Part shown: positions 39,623-48,566 of the stretch, piece by piece
Position numbering within the stretch: position 1 is the stretch's first letter
How the letters are laid out: each line of letters begins with the position of its first letter
Assembly: GCF_030815855.1 (NCBI RefSeq)
Contig: NZ_JAUSXG010000001.1
Location: 3,224,001 to 3,288,000, forward strand
Source of the DNA: Variovorax paradoxus
Lineage (GTDB): Bacteria > Pseudomonadota > Gammaproteobacteria > Burkholderiales > Burkholderiaceae_C
Length of the DNA stretch: 64,000 bases
Direction of reading: 5' to 3'
Notes under the pieces: model-generated
The model's database searches: none
What the model saw: only the letters and a program-made list of their open reading frames with translations
What the model was told of the DNA's origin: nothing
Made by a program: the position numbers and the translations under genes

Positions 39623-42063
39623 CAACCTCTCAGGCGTGCGCCGAGTCTGGCGCTCAATTGTTCGACGATGGCACGCACGGCCGGCTCCACCTGTTCGTCC
39701 GTCAGCGTGGCGTTATCGTCTTGAAAGCTCAGTCGGACCGCCATGCTTTTTTCACCTTGCGCCAGGCCGGCGGATGTCGGCGCCGCGCCATCGCGCGCGG
39801 GTTGCGGGCGATAGATGTCGAACAGCGTGGCGTCGCGCAGCAGCCCTTGCGCCGCCGCCACCGATTGAATGGCCTGCATCAGCGCATTGTGCGTGACGGC
39901 CTCGGCCACCACCACCGCAATATCGCGCTCCACCGCCTGGTGCTTGGGCACCGGCTGCGCCACGGGCACGGGACGCGCGGCGACGGCATCGAGGTCGAGT
40001 TCGAAGAGCACCGGCGCCAGGGCAAAGTCCCACTTCTGGCGCCAGCGCGGATGCAGTTCGCCGATGAAGCCGATGGCCTTGCCGTCGACGAGCACGCGCG
40101 CCGAGCGGCCGGGGTGCAGCGCCGGATGTTCGGCCGCCTCGAAGCTGGGCACCAGCGGTGCGAGCAGTGCTTCGACGTCGCCCTTGGCATCGTAGAAATC
40201 GACGCGGTGCGGCTTGCCGTCCCAGCGGGCTTCTTCGGCATCGCCCCAGGCAAGGCCGGCCACGCGCATCGGCTGGTGAATCCCGCGCACGGTGCTGTCG
40301 GTCGTGGCCACGCTGTCGTCGCGCATGAACACGCGGCCCACTTCGAACACGCGCACGCGCGGTGCCTTGCGGTCGAGGTTGAACTTGAGTACCTGCAGCA
40401 GTGAACCGAGCAGCGAGGAGCGCATCGCGCTCATCTGGCTGGCAATGGGGTTCAGCAGCTTGACGGGGTTGGCATTGCCGGCCAGGTCCTGCTCCCAATG
40501 CACCTCGACAAAACTGAAGTTGATGGTTTCCTGGTAGCCGAGCGCCGCAAGACTCCGGCGCACTGCGAAGCGGCTGCGCTGCGACTCGGGCCGCACGCGC
40601 GCCGTGATGGGCGCCAGCGGCGCAGTCGTCGGCAGGTTGTTGAAACCGATCAGGCGCGCGACCTCCTCGATCAGGTCTTCCTCGATCAGCAGGTCGAAGC
40701 GGTGCGGCGGCGGCGTCACGGTCAATGTGCCCTCGCCTTCGCGGAGGGCAAAGCCGAGGCGGCGCAGCGCATCGGCGCACTGCGCCTGCGAGAGCGGCAT
40801 GCCGATGACGCGCGAAGCACGCGCCACGCGCAGCGTGACGGGCATGGCCTCGGGCACGTTCAGGATCTTGTCGTCCATGGCACCGGCTTGGCCGCCGCAG
40901 ATCTCGATGATGAGTTGCGTGATGCGCTCGATGATCTCGACCGTGCGGCTCGGATCGACGCCGCGCTCGTAGCGATGGCCGGCATCGGTCGTGAAGTTGA
41001 AGCGCCGCGAGCGGCCCTGAACGGCCTCGGGCCACCAGAACGCAGCCTCGACGTAGATGTTGCGGGTGCCGTCCGACACCGAGGTGGCATCGCCGCCCAT
41101 GATGCCGGCGAGCGACTCGACGGCCTGGTCGTCGGCAATCACGCCGACCGTGTCGTCGACGCTGATCGTGTGGCCGTTGAGCAGCTTGAGCTGCTCGCCT
41201 GCCTTGCCCCAGCGCACCGTGAGGCCGCCGTGGATCTTGTCGAGGTCGAAGATGTGGCTGGGTTGGCCATACTCGAACATGACGTAGTTCGAGATGTCGA
41301 CCAGCGGCGTCACGCTGCGCTGGCCGCAGCGCGCCAGGCGCTCGACCATCCAGGCCGGCGTGGCAACCTGGGTGTTCACGCCGCGCACGATGCGGCCCGA
41401 GAAACGGCCGCAGAGCTCGGGCGCTTCGACCTTGACCGGCAGCACGTCATTGAACGAAGTGCTCACGGGCGCGATGGCGGGCGTCTTGAGCGGCGCACCG
41501 GTCAACGCCGCGAGTTCGCGCGCAACGCCGTAGACACTCAGACCGTGCGCCAGGTTGGGCGTGAGCTTGAGCGTGAGCAGCGCGTCGTCGAGCTTGAGCA
41601 CATCGCGCACGTCGGCGCCAATGGGTGCTTCTGCATCGAGTTCAAGCAGGCCGCCGTGGTCTTCGCTGAGCTTCAGTTCGCGCGCCGAGCACAGCATGCC
41701 CTGGCTCTCGACGCCGCGCAGCTTGCCGAGCTTGATGAGGAAGGGCTTGCCGTCTTCACCCGGCGGCAGTTCGGCGCCGACCAGTGCGCAAGGCACCTTG
41801 ATGCCGACGCGCGCATTGGGCGCGCCGCACACGATGTTGAGCAAGGCGCCCTGCCCCACGTCGACCTGGCACACGCGCAGGCGATCGGCGTTCGGGTGCT
41901 GCACCGCTTCCTTGATTTCACCGACCACGATGCGGCTGAAGGGCGGCGCGACGGGGCGGCGCTCTTCGACCTCGAAGCCGCCCATGGTGAGCGTTTCGGC
42001 CAGCTCGGCGCTGCCGAGGGGTGGGTTGCAGAACTCGCGCAGCCAGGATTCCGGGAATTGCAT
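39622..42063 (-). CDS. pheT: phenylalanyl-tRNA synthetase beta subunit
   Basis: 813 residues. The order of domains fits PheT: the OB-fold tRNA-binding domain (about 40-150), B3/B4 editing domain in the middle (FSGRIVRGVNTQ; NYVMFEYGQPSHIFD), the B5 domain (about 405-480), the catalytic-like core (LLNPIASQMSAMRSSLLGSLL), and the C-terminal ferredoxin-fold anticodon-binding domain (PVPKHQAVERDIAVVV). It forms the alpha2-beta2 enzyme with PheS, 46 bases upstream. Confidence 0.97.
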   Translation of the reverse strand: MQFPESWLREFCNPPLGSAELAETLTMGGFEVEERRPVAPPFSRIVVGEIKEAVQHPNADRLRVCQVDVGQGALLNIVCGAPNARVGIKVPCALVGAELPPGEDGKPFLIKLGKLRGVESQGMLCSARELKLSEDHGGLLELDAEAPIGADVRDVLKLDDALLTLKLTPNLAHGLSVYGVARELAALTGAPLKTPAIAPVSTSFNDVLPVKVEAPELCGRFSGRIVRGVNTQVATPAWMVERLARCGQRSVTPLVDISNYVMFEYGQPSHIFDLDKIHGGLTVRWGKAGEQLKLLNGHTISVDDTVGVIADDQAVESLAGIMGGDATSVSDGTRNIYVEAAFWWPEAVQGRSRRFNFTTDAGHRYERGVDPSRTVEIIERITQLIIEICGGQAGAMDDKILNVPEAMPVTLRVARASRVIGMPLSQAQCADALRRLGFALREGEGTLTVTPPPHRFDLLIEEDLIEEVARLIGFNNLPTTAPLAPITARVRPESQRSRFAVRRSLAALGYQETINFSFVEVHWEQDLAGNANPVKLLNPIASQMSAMRSSLLGSLLQVLKFNLDRKAPRVRVFEVGRVFMRDDSVATTDSTVRGIHQPMRVAGLAWGDAEEARWDGKPHRVDFYDAKGDVEALLAPLVPSFEAAEHPALHPGRSARVLVDGKAIGFIGELHPRWRQKWDFALAPVLFELDLDAVAARPVPVAQPVPKHQAVERDIAVVVAEAVTHNALMQAIQSVAAAQGLLRDATLFDIYRPQPARDGAAPTSAGLAQGEKSMAVRLSFQDDNATLTDEQVEPAVRAIVEQLSARLGARLRG

Positions 42064-42109
42064 CTCTTCGATCTCGTATTCGGTTTTTTCTAGTCTTGAA
42101 TGGGGGACG

Positions 42110-43186
42110 TCACTGGAACTGCGAGAGAAAGCGCAAGTCGCCGTCGAAGAACAGTCGCAAATCGTTCACGCCATAGCGCAGCATGGTGAGCCGATCGGGG
42201 CCCATGCCGAAGGCAAAGCCGATGTAGCGTTCGGGGTCGAGCCCCATGTTGCGCACCACGTTCGGATGCACCTGGCCTGAACCCGCAACCTCGAGCCAGC
42301 GGCCGGCCAGCGGGCCGCTCGCAAACTGGATGTCGATTTCGGCGCTCGGCTCGGTGAACGGAAAGAAGCTCGGGCGGAAGCGCAGCACGAGGTCGTCGCG
42401 CTCGAAGAAGGTGCGGCAGAAGTCGGTGAACACGACCTTCAGGTCCTTGAAGCTCACGTTCTCGCCAAGCCACAGGCCTTCGCACTGGTGGAACATGGGC
42501 GAGTGCGTGGCGTCGCTGTCGACCCGGTAGGTGCGGCCTGGCGCGATCACGCGGATCTCGGGGGCCTTGGCAGCGCCGGTGGTATCGGCTGCTGCGGCGG
42601 CGAATTCGGCCGCGTACTTCTTGATGTGCTGATGCGCATAGCGCACCTGCATCGGGCTGGTGTGCGGACGCAGGTTGTACGGAATGCCGTCGTCGCCGTT
42701 CAGGTCGACATAGAAGGTGTCCTGCATCGAACGCGCCGGATGGTTCGGCGGGTTGTTGAGCGAGGTGAAGCTGTGCCAGTCGCTCTCGATTTCAGGGCCG
42801 TCGGCCACGTCGAAGCCCATGCTCGAGAAGATCTCCTCGATGCGCTCCAGCGTGCGGCTCACCGGGTGCAGGCCGCCGGTCATGCGGCGGCGGCCAGGCA
42901 GGCTCACATCGAGCGCCTCGGCACGCAGTTGCTGGGACAGCTCGTCGTCGGCCAACTGCTGGCGACGGTCGGTCAACGCGGACTCGATGGCCTGCTTGGC
43001 CACGTTGATCGCGGCGCCGCGAGATTTTTTCTCGTCGACGCTGAGCGCAGCCATGCCCTTCATCAGCTCGGTGATGCGGCCCGATTTGCCCAGGAACTGC
43101 GCCTTGGCGTTCTCGAGCTCGGCGGGCGTTTTCGCTTCGGCGAAGGCTGTGCCTGCGGTGGCTACCAGGGAGTCCAACTCGTTCAT
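42110..43186 (-). CDS. pheS: phenylalanyl-tRNA synthetase alpha subunit
   Basis: 358 residues. An N-terminal coiled-coil (about 1-100; [18 protein letters not shown]) reaches the tRNA. The class II catalytic domain has [34 protein letters not shown], the motif 2 region [22 protein letters not shown], and motif 3 [17 protein letters not shown]. It lies 113 bases after rplT with an intrinsic terminator-like hairpin in the gap, so pheST may be transcribed partly by read-through. Confidence 0.97.
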   Translation of the reverse strand: MNELDSLVATAGTAFAEAKTPAELENAKAQFLGKSGRITELMKGMAALSVDEKKSRGAAINVAKQAIESALTDRRQQLADDELSQQLRAEALDVSLPGRRRMTGGLHPVSRTLERIEEIFSSMGFDVADGPEIESDWHSFTSLNNPPNHPARSMQDTFYVDLNGDDGIPYNLRPHTSPMQVRYAHQHIKKYAAEFAAAAADTTGAAKAPEIRVIAPGRTYRVDSDATHSPMFHQCEGLWLGENVSFKDLKVVFTDFCRTFFERDDLVLRFRPSFFPFTEPSAEIDIQFASGPLAGRWLEVAGSGQVHPNVVRNMGLDPERYIGFAFGMGPDRLTMLRYGVNDLRLFFDGDLRFLSQFQ

Positions 43187-43206
43187 AGCAACAAAAAATA
43201 GGCGGG

Positions 43207-43245
43207 AAATAAAAAAAGAGCTGGAGCCTTTTCAAGCGCCAGCCC
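43207..43245 (-). terminator. terminator-like hairpin between rplT and pheS
   Basis: On the minus strand GGGCTGG-loop-CCAGCTC (43239-43245 with 43218-43224; one G-U pair) is followed by TTTTTTTATTT (43207-43217). It sits where enteric bacteria have the pheM attenuator, but no Phe-rich leader ORF lies before it here. It probably lowers read-through into pheST. Confidence 0.7.
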
Positions 43246-43299
43246 TTGTGTCGCGAGCGAAGGAAGCGGCCCGAAGGCTTGCCCCCCTGCTGTGCAGGA

Positions 43300-43659
43300 T
43301 CAAGCAGCCAGCTTGGCCTTGACCTGCTCCACGATGCCGGCAAAAGCGGCCTTGTCGTGCACTGCAATGTCCGCAAGCATCTTGCGGTCGATCTCGATTC
43401 CGGCCTTGCGGATGCCGTTTGCGAACTGGCTGTAGGTCAGGCCCAGTTCACGCGAGGCAGCGTTGATACGCGCGATCCACAGTTGACGGAACACGCGCTT
43501 CTTGGTGCGGCGGTCACGGTAGGCATATTGCCCAGCCTTCATCACCGCCTGTTTGGCGACGCGGAAGACATTACCGCGGCGACCGCGGAAACCCTTGGCG
43601 AGTGCGAGAACTTTCTTGTGGCGGGCGCGAGCCGTTACACCACGTTTGACGCGAGGCAT
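43300..43659 (-). CDS. rplT: 50S ribosomal protein L20
   Basis: 119 residues, the standard length. The basic N-terminal tail ([23 protein letters not shown]) and the globular part ([43 protein letters not shown]) match L20. It binds 23S rRNA early in assembly. In E. coli, L20 also represses rpmI-rplT translation through the mRNA upstream of rpmI; a large hairpin at 43969-44006 could serve this here. It follows rpmI by 24 bases. Confidence 0.98.
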   Translation of the reverse strand: MPRVKRGVTARARHKKVLALAKGFRGRRGNVFRVAKQAVMKAGQYAYRDRRTKKRVFRQLWIARINAASRELGLTYSQFANGIRKAGIEIDRKMLADIAVHDKAAFAGIVEQVKAKLAA

Positions 43660-43683
43660 GTGTGTACTCCTTGTTCGTCTGAG

Positions 43684-43887
43684 TTAAATGCCACGGCCGG
43701 GCAGCATGGCGGCGACAGAAACCATGTTGGTCTCATGCACTGCGACTGCACCACGGAGGTGACGCTTGTTCTTGGTGGTCTTCTTCGTCAAGATGTGACG
43801 CTTGAAGGCTTGACCGCGCTTGACGGTGCCACCGGGACGAACGCGGAAACGTTTTTTCGCGCTGCTCTTGGTCTTCATTTTGGGCAT
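43684..43887 (-). CDS. rpmI: 50S ribosomal protein L35
   Basis: 67 residues, the usual length (about 65). The sequence [20 protein letters not shown], then [20 protein letters not shown], is diagnostic. AAAGGAG lies before the ATG. It is encoded between infC and rplT in the conserved order. The 165 bases upstream, after infC, contain a strong hairpin. Confidence 0.98.
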   Translation of the reverse strand: MPKMKTKSSAKKRFRVRPGGTVKRGQAFKRHILTKKTTKNKRHLRGAVAVHETNMVSVAAMLPGRGI

Positions 43888-43968
43888 GTGAATGCTCCTT
43901 TAATTTGTGCTCGTGAGGCGCCGCGGATACTCCGCGAACTTGTTGGCCCCGAGACACTTCTTTACTCC

Positions 43969-44006
43969 GCCCCTGCCGGCCCTTCTTTCGAAGCACCGGC
44001 AAGGGC
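43969..44006 (-). promoter_or_regulatory. infC-rpmI intergenic hairpin (candidate L20 operator)
   Basis: In the transcript GCCCTTGCCGG pairs with CCGGCAGGGGC (44006-43996 with 43979-43969), an 11-bp stem with one G-U pair and a 16-base loop. No T-run follows, so it is not a terminator. Its place before rpmI matches the L20-binding mRNA region in E. coli and Bacillus; L20 control is inference. Confidence 0.5.
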
Positions 44007-44052
44007 GAAATTCTTTAAACCCTGCTATCTCTCAAGTCGCCAGCCAGCCTTT

Positions 44053-44652
44053 TCAGGCTGCTGCAGGCGCCGCCGTTTCCGACGACGCAGGCTTGGCGGC
44101 ACCCGGCTTCTTGCGGCCCGGAGCGATCATCATGATCATTTGCCGGCCTTCGAGCTTCGGGAATTGCTCGACGACGATCAGGTCGCCCAGCTCATCGCGA
44201 ATGCGCTGTAGCAGCGCCAAACCGAGCTCCTGGTGCGTGATCTCGCGGCCGCGGAAGCGCAGCGTGATCTTGCATTTGTCGCCCTCTTCAAGAAAGCGCC
44301 GGATATTGCGCATCTTGATGTTGTAGTCACCATCGTCGGTACCGGGCCGGAACTTGATTTCCTTGACCTCGATGACCTTCTGCTTCGACTTCGCCTCGGC
44401 CGCTTTCTTCTGCTCGTGGTACTTGAACTTACCGTACTCGATCAGACGGCAGACAGGCGGATTGGCCGCGGCAACGACCTCTACCAGATCCACGTCAGCC
44501 TCACCGGCAAGGCGCAGGGCCTCGGTAAGACTCATAACACCCATGGGCTCGTTTTCCGGGCCTACAAGGCGGACTTCCGGGGCCATGATTTCCCGGTTCA
44601 GGCGGTGTTGGCGTTCCTCGCGGTGGCGGCGGTCGCGAAATGCAGTAGCGAT
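44053..44652 (-). CDS. infC: translation initiation factor IF-3 (ATC start)
   Basis: 199 residues. I place the start at an ATC codon at 44652: AAGGA lies 8 bases upstream and the frame gives the conserved IF-3 N-terminus [20 protein letters not shown] before the internal Met at 44586. The N-domain ([45 protein letters not shown]) and C-domain ([26 protein letters not shown]) are complete. Non-canonical starts (AUU, AUC) on infC let IF-3 repress its own synthesis. A C-terminal Ala/Pro tail of about 20 residues follows the core. Confidence 0.92.
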   Translation of the reverse strand: MATAFRDRRHREERQHRLNREIMAPEVRLVGPENEPMGVMSLTEALRLAGEADVDLVEVVAAANPPVCRLIEYGKFKYHEQKKAAEAKSKQKVIEVKEIKFRPGTDDGDYNIKMRNIRRFLEEGDKCKITLRFRGREITHQELGLALLQRIRDELGDLIVVEQFPKLEGRQMIMMIAPGRKKPGAAKPASSETAAPAAA

Positions 44653-44673
44653 GGTCAGAATCCTTCAAAAATT

Positions 44674-44690
44674 GCTACAAAATCTGTAGC
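44674..44690 (-). terminator. hairpin between thrS and infC
   Basis: In the transcript GCTACA-GATTT-TGTAGC is followed by AATTTTTG. The 6-bp stem is AT-rich and weak, 20 bases before the infC Shine-Dalgarno. It may be a leaky terminator or an RNA processing site. Confidence 0.4.
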
Positions 44691-44765
44691 GAACGCCGGG
44701 TCAGTCCTCGCGGACAAGCGGCACGATGAGTCAAGAAACACATGTGAGGGTGCTTCCGGGACAAA

Positions 44766-46673
44766 TCAACGCTTGTCAGCAATATCCTGAACGAGCCGTC
44801 GTACGAACGATTCGAGGGACATTGCACCGAGGTCTTGATTGCCCCGGGCGCGCACTGCGACGGCACCAGCTTCCTTCTCTTTGTCGCCCACGACAAGGAT
44901 ATAAGGGAGCTTTTGCAACGAATGCTTGCGTATTTTATACGTAATCTTCTCGTTGTGCAGATCGAGCTGGACTCTAAGCCCTTGATTCTGCAGCGTTTTA
45001 GCCACTGAAGCAGCGTAATCGGCCTGTCCTTCGCTGATGTTGAGCACCGCCACCTGCACCGGAGCGAGCCAAGCGGGCAGCGCGCCGGCATGGTGTTCGA
45101 TCAGCATGCCGATGAAGCGCTCCAGGCTGCCGACGATGGCCCGGTGCAGCATCACGGGGTGGGCACGGCCACTCGATTCCGTGACGTACTCGCCGCCCAG
45201 GCGCTCGGCCGTGTTGAAGTCGACCTGCATCGTGCCGCACTGCCACTGGCGGCCGAGCGCGTCCTTCAGCGTGTACTCGATCTTGGGGCCGTAGAAGGCG
45301 CCATCACCGGGCGAGATGATGAAATCGACGCCCGAGCGGCGCAGCGCCTCCATCACCGCGTGCTCGGCCTTGTCCCAGAGCTCGTCGGAGCCGACGCGGT
45401 TGTCGGGCCGCGTGGCCACCTTGTAGAGGATGTCCGTGAAGCCGAAGTCGGCGTAGACCTTCTGCAGCTGCTCCGTGTAGGCGATGCATTCGCCCAAGAT
45501 CTGGTCTTCCGTGCAGAAGATGTGGCCATCGTCCTGCGTGAAGCCGCGCACGCGCATGATGCCGTGCAGCGCACCGCTGGGTTCATTGCGGTGGCACTGG
45601 CCGAACTCCCCGTAGCGCAGCGGCAGGTCGCGGTAGCTGCGCAGGTCGCTCTTGAAGATCAGCACATGGCCAGGGCAGTTCATCGGCTTGAGCGCGTACT
45701 CGCGCTTTTCCGATTCCGTCGTGAACATGTTGTCGCGGTAGTTCTGCCAGTGGCCGGTTTTCTCCCACAGGCTCTTGTCGAGGATCTGCGGACCTTTCAC
45801 TTCCCAGTAGCCCGTGTCGCGGTAGATGCCGCGCATGTACTGCTCGACCTGCTGCCATATCGCCCAGCCCTTGGGGTGCCAGAACACCACGCCCGGCGCC
45901 ACTTCGTCGATGTGGAACAGGTCGAGCTCCTTGCCCAGCTTGCGGTGGTCGCGCTTTTCGGCTTCCTCGATGCGCTGGATGTACTGGTCGAGCTGCTTCT
46001 TGTCGGCCCAGGCTGTGCCGTAGATGCGCTGCAGCTGCTCGTTCTTGGCATCGCCGCGCCAGTAGGCGCCGGCCAGCTTCGTGAGCTTGAAGACCTTGAG
46101 AAAGCGCGTGTTCGGCACGTGCGGGCCGCGGCACATGTCGACGTATTCCTGGTGGTAGTAGAGGCCCATGGCCTGCTCGTCGGGCATGTCCTCGACGAGG
46201 CGCAGCTTGTAGTCTTCGCCGCGCGACTTGAAGACCTCGATCACCTCGGCGCGCGGCGTCATCTTTTTCACGACGTCGTAGTCCTGCGCGATCAGCTCGC
46301 GCATGCGAGCTTCGATCGCGGCCATGTCCTCGGGCGTGAAGGGGCGCTCGTACGAAATGTCGTAGTAGAAGCCTTCGTCGATCACGGGCCCGATGACCAT
46401 CTTGGCCGTCGGATACAACTGCTTCACCGCATGGCCGACCAGGTGGGCCGTCGAGTGGCGAATGATCTCCAGGCCCTCGTCGTCCTTGGGCGTGATGATC
46501 TGCAGCTTGGCATCGCGGTCGATGACATCGCTGGCGTCGACCAGCCTGCCGTCGACCTTGCCGGCCACCGTCATCTTGGCGAGCCCCGGTCCGATGGACT
46601 GGGCCACTTCGGCCACCGAAACCGGGCCGGGGAACTCGCGGCGCGAGTTGTCGGGAAGCGTGATCTGGATCAT
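44766..46673 (-). CDS. thrS: threonyl-tRNA synthetase
   Basis: 635 residues from the ATG at 46673 ([16 protein letters not shown]). Order of domains: TGS (1-61), editing domain with [16 protein letters not shown] (about 70-85) and [13 protein letters not shown], class II catalytic core with the zinc-binding Cys in [12 protein letters not shown] and the His in [20 protein letters not shown], and the anticodon-binding C-domain ([34 protein letters not shown]). GAGG lies 8 bases upstream. It heads the operon thrS-infC-rpmI-rplT-pheS-pheT and is preceded by a leader peptide and terminator. Confidence 0.97.
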   Translation of the reverse strand: MIQITLPDNSRREFPGPVSVAEVAQSIGPGLAKMTVAGKVDGRLVDASDVIDRDAKLQIITPKDDEGLEIIRHSTAHLVGHAVKQLYPTAKMVIGPVIDEGFYYDISYERPFTPEDMAAIEARMRELIAQDYDVVKKMTPRAEVIEVFKSRGEDYKLRLVEDMPDEQAMGLYYHQEYVDMCRGPHVPNTRFLKVFKLTKLAGAYWRGDAKNEQLQRIYGTAWADKKQLDQYIQRIEEAEKRDHRKLGKELDLFHIDEVAPGVVFWHPKGWAIWQQVEQYMRGIYRDTGYWEVKGPQILDKSLWEKTGHWQNYRDNMFTTESEKREYALKPMNCPGHVLIFKSDLRSYRDLPLRYGEFGQCHRNEPSGALHGIMRVRGFTQDDGHIFCTEDQILGECIAYTEQLQKVYADFGFTDILYKVATRPDNRVGSDELWDKAEHAVMEALRRSGVDFIISPGDGAFYGPKIEYTLKDALGRQWQCGTMQVDFNTAERLGGEYVTESSGRAHPVMLHRAIVGSLERFIGMLIEHHAGALPAWLAPVQVAVLNISEGQADYAASVAKTLQNQGLRVQLDLHNEKITYKIRKHSLQKLPYILVVGDKEKEAGAVAVRARGNQDLGAMSLESFVRRLVQDIADKR

Positions 46674-46690
46674 GTGAAAACCTCGGGAGA

Positions 46691-46723
46691 AAAACAAAAA
46701 AGCGCGGTGACTGGCCGCGCTTT
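46691..46723 (-). terminator. thrS leader intrinsic terminator (attenuator)
   Basis: In the transcript AAAGCGCGG-loop-CCGCGCTTT (46723-46715 with 46707-46699) has a 9-bp stem and 7-base loop, then TTTTTTGTTTT. It ends about 18 bases before the thrS start, so it lies between the promoter side and the gene and must be passed for thrS expression. The 5' arm GCGCGG can instead pair with CCGCGC at 46760-46755. Confidence 0.85.
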
Positions 46724-46736
46724 GCTTGGTTCGGAA

Positions 46737-46760
46737 GCTGGAGAAAACCAGCGTGCGCGG
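46737..46760 (-). promoter_or_regulatory. thrS leader antiterminator and pause hairpin
   Basis: Just after the leader stop the transcript reads ACCGCGC (46761-46755), a copy of the terminator 3' arm, then GCTGG-TTTTCT-CCAGC (46752-46748 with 46741-46737). CCGCGC can pair with GCGCGG (46720-46715), enclosing the small hairpin and disrupting the terminator. This is the geometry of an antiterminator. Confidence 0.65.
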
Positions 46761-46761
46761 T

Positions 46762-46827
46762 CTACCGGCCTTTTCCTTCGAAGAAGAAAAAGCCGCTGAA
46801 TCCTTGCGGAGTAGTTCGCGGTGTCAT
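46762..46827 (-). CDS. thrS operon leader peptide (Thr/Phe-rich)
   Basis: 21-codon ORF, ATG at 46827 and TAG at 46764-46762; AAAGG lies 10 bases upstream. It encodes Thr at positions 2, 5 and 6 (codons ACA, ACT, ACT, which are uncommon in this GC-rich genome) and Phe at 10 and 13-16, within [12 protein letters not shown]. Right after its stop come an antiterminator strand, a small hairpin and an intrinsic terminator, then thrS. Since the operon encodes both ThrRS and PheRS, the peptide fits a dual amino acid sensor. The function is inferred; the ORF and hairpins are visible. Confidence 0.7.
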   Translation of the reverse strand: MTPRTTPQGFSGFFFFEGKGR

Positions 46828-46928
46828 AACCAAGTTGCCTTTCTCGCTCTTGTTGGGTGCAGAGACCGCGATTCTATCCGCTGCCGGGCCAGGCAGCAGG
46901 CGCCGGGTCTTGCAAGCCCAACTGAAAA

Positions 46929-46949
46929 AGCCCGGCGCATGGCCGGGCT
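46929..46949 (-). terminator. aceA intrinsic terminator
   Basis: In the transcript AGCCCGGC-loop-GCCGGGCT is an 8-bp perfect stem with 5-base loop (46942-46949 with 46929-46936), followed by TTTT. It lies 50 bases after the aceA stop. Confidence 0.88.
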
Positions 46950-46961
46950 CTGAAGTGACCG

Positions 46962-46985
46962 CGAATCGCCTGCGCAGGCGATTCG
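46962..46985. repeat. 24-bp perfect palindrome after aceA
   Basis: The sequence CGAATCGCCTGC followed by its exact reverse complement lies between the aceA stop and its terminator. It could form a 10-11-bp hairpin in the 3' UTR, which may protect the mRNA or end transcription on the other strand. Confidence 0.7.
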
Positions 46986-46998
46986 AGGAACAGCCGAA

Positions 46999-48318
46999 TC
47001 AGTGGAACTGCTCTTCCTCGGTCGAGCCGGTGAGCGCCGTGACGCTGGACTTGCCGCCCTGGATGACCGTGGTCACATCATCGAAGTAACCCGTGCCCAC
47101 TTCCTGCTGGTGCGACACGAAGGTGTAGCCGCGGTCGCGCGCTGCGAATTCGGGCTCCTGCACCTTCTCGACATAGGCCGACATGCCGCGCGCCACATAG
47201 TCTTGCGCCAGGTCGAACATGTTGAACCACATCGAGTGGATGCCGGCCAGCGTGATGAACTGGTACTTGTAGCCCATGGCGCCCAGTTCCTTCTGGAACT
47301 TGGCAATGGTCGCGTCGTCGAGGTTCTTCTTCCAGTTGAACGACGGCGAGCAGTTGTAGGCCAGCATCTTGCCCGGGTGCACCTTGTGCACGGCTTCGGC
47401 AAACTTGCGCGCGAACTCGAGGTCGGGCGTGCCGGTTTCGCACCACACCAGATCGGCGTAGTACGCATAGGCCACGGCGCGGCTGATGGCCTGGTCCATG
47501 CCCTTCTTCGTCTTGTAGAAGCCTTCGGCGGTGCGCTCGCCCGTCAGGAAGGGCTTGTCGTTCTCGTCGTAATCGCTGGTGATGAGGTCGGCCGCTTCCG
47601 CATCGGTGCGGGCAATCACGAGCGTGGGCGTGCCGCAAACGTCGGCCGCCATGCGCGCGGCAACCAGCTTCTGCACGGCCTCGGTGGTGGGCACGAGCAC
47701 CTTGCCGCCCATGTGGCCGCACTTCTTGACCGAGGCAAGCTGGTCTTCGAAGTGCACGCCGCCGGCACCGGCCTTGATCATGGCCTTCATCAGCTCGAAG
47801 CCGTTCAGCACGCCACCAAAGCCCGCTTCGGCATCGGCAACGATGGGTGCGAAATAGTCGACGTAGCCCTGGTCGCCCGGGTTCACGTTCTTCGACCACT
47901 GGATTTCGTCCGCGCGGCGGAAGGTGTTGTTGATGCGCTCGACCACGGTCGGCACCGAATCCACCGGGTACAGCGACTGGTCGGGGTACATCGACGAGTA
48001 GGTGTTGGCGTCGGCGGCGACCTGCCAGCCCGACAGGTAGATGGCCTTCACGCCGGCCTTCACCTGCTGCATGGCCTGGCCGCCCGTGAGCGCGCCGAGA
48101 CAATTGACGTAGGGCTCGTTGTTCACCAGTTCCCAGAGCTTCTCTGCGCCGCGGCGGGCCAGCGTGTGCTCGATGGGGAACGAGCCGCGAAGGCGCACCA
48201 CGTCTGCCGCGCTGTAGCCGCGCTTGATGCCCTTCCAGCGGGGATTGGTGGCCCAGTCTTTCTCGAGGGCGGCAATTTGCTGTTCGCGGCTCAGTTGTTC
48301 GGTAAGGGTCTGGGGCAT
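46999..48318 (-). CDS. aceA: isocitrate lyase
   Basis: 439 residues from the ATG at 48318 ([19 protein letters not shown]), preceded by GGAGTGACC. It splits isocitrate into succinate and glyoxylate in the glyoxylate shunt. The catalytic signature [14 protein letters not shown] is present with nucleophile Cys200, along with [28 protein letters not shown] and the C-terminal EEEQFH. Length fits the short bacterial type. It is monocistronic here; malate synthase is not adjacent. Its upstream region carries two inverted repeats and is AT-rich. Confidence 0.97.
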   Translation of the reverse strand: MPQTLTEQLSREQQIAALEKDWATNPRWKGIKRGYSAADVVRLRGSFPIEHTLARRGAEKLWELVNNEPYVNCLGALTGGQAMQQVKAGVKAIYLSGWQVAADANTYSSMYPDQSLYPVDSVPTVVERINNTFRRADEIQWSKNVNPGDQGYVDYFAPIVADAEAGFGGVLNGFELMKAMIKAGAGGVHFEDQLASVKKCGHMGGKVLVPTTEAVQKLVAARMAADVCGTPTLVIARTDAEAADLITSDYDENDKPFLTGERTAEGFYKTKKGMDQAISRAVAYAYYADLVWCETGTPDLEFARKFAEAVHKVHPGKMLAYNCSPSFNWKKNLDDATIAKFQKELGAMGYKYQFITLAGIHSMWFNMFDLAQDYVARGMSAYVEKVQEPEFAARDRGYTFVSHQQEVGTGYFDDVTTVIQGGKSSVTALTGSTEEEQFH

Positions 48319-48389
48319 GGTCACTCCGTGAGGTTGATTGAAGGTGGGCGCTACGGCCGTGAAGTCACTGTAAACCGATCTCACACTCT

Positions 48390-48484
48390 TATGTCTTATA
48401 GAAGACATATTTTTATCCAAGGAAAATCAACAACTTATAGGAATATTTCTCAATACGAAATTATTTTTCTCATATCGAGAAAAA
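48390..48484 (-). promoter_or_regulatory. aceA promoter region with two inverted repeats
   Basis: TATGTCTT-ATAG-AAGACATA (48390-48409, perfect 8-bp arms) lies about 70 bases before the aceA start, and TTTTTCTC-N5-GAGAAAAA (48464-48484) about 150 bases before. The AT-rich stretch is unusual for this genome. I infer sites for a carbon-source regulator. Confidence 0.55.
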
Positions 48485-48566
48485 ATATTGCAGCGCAGCA
48501 GTCGCTCTTTTCACGATGTGCAATGACTCTTTCAGACGTGAAAACAGGCTCCTCAGACACGGTTTT

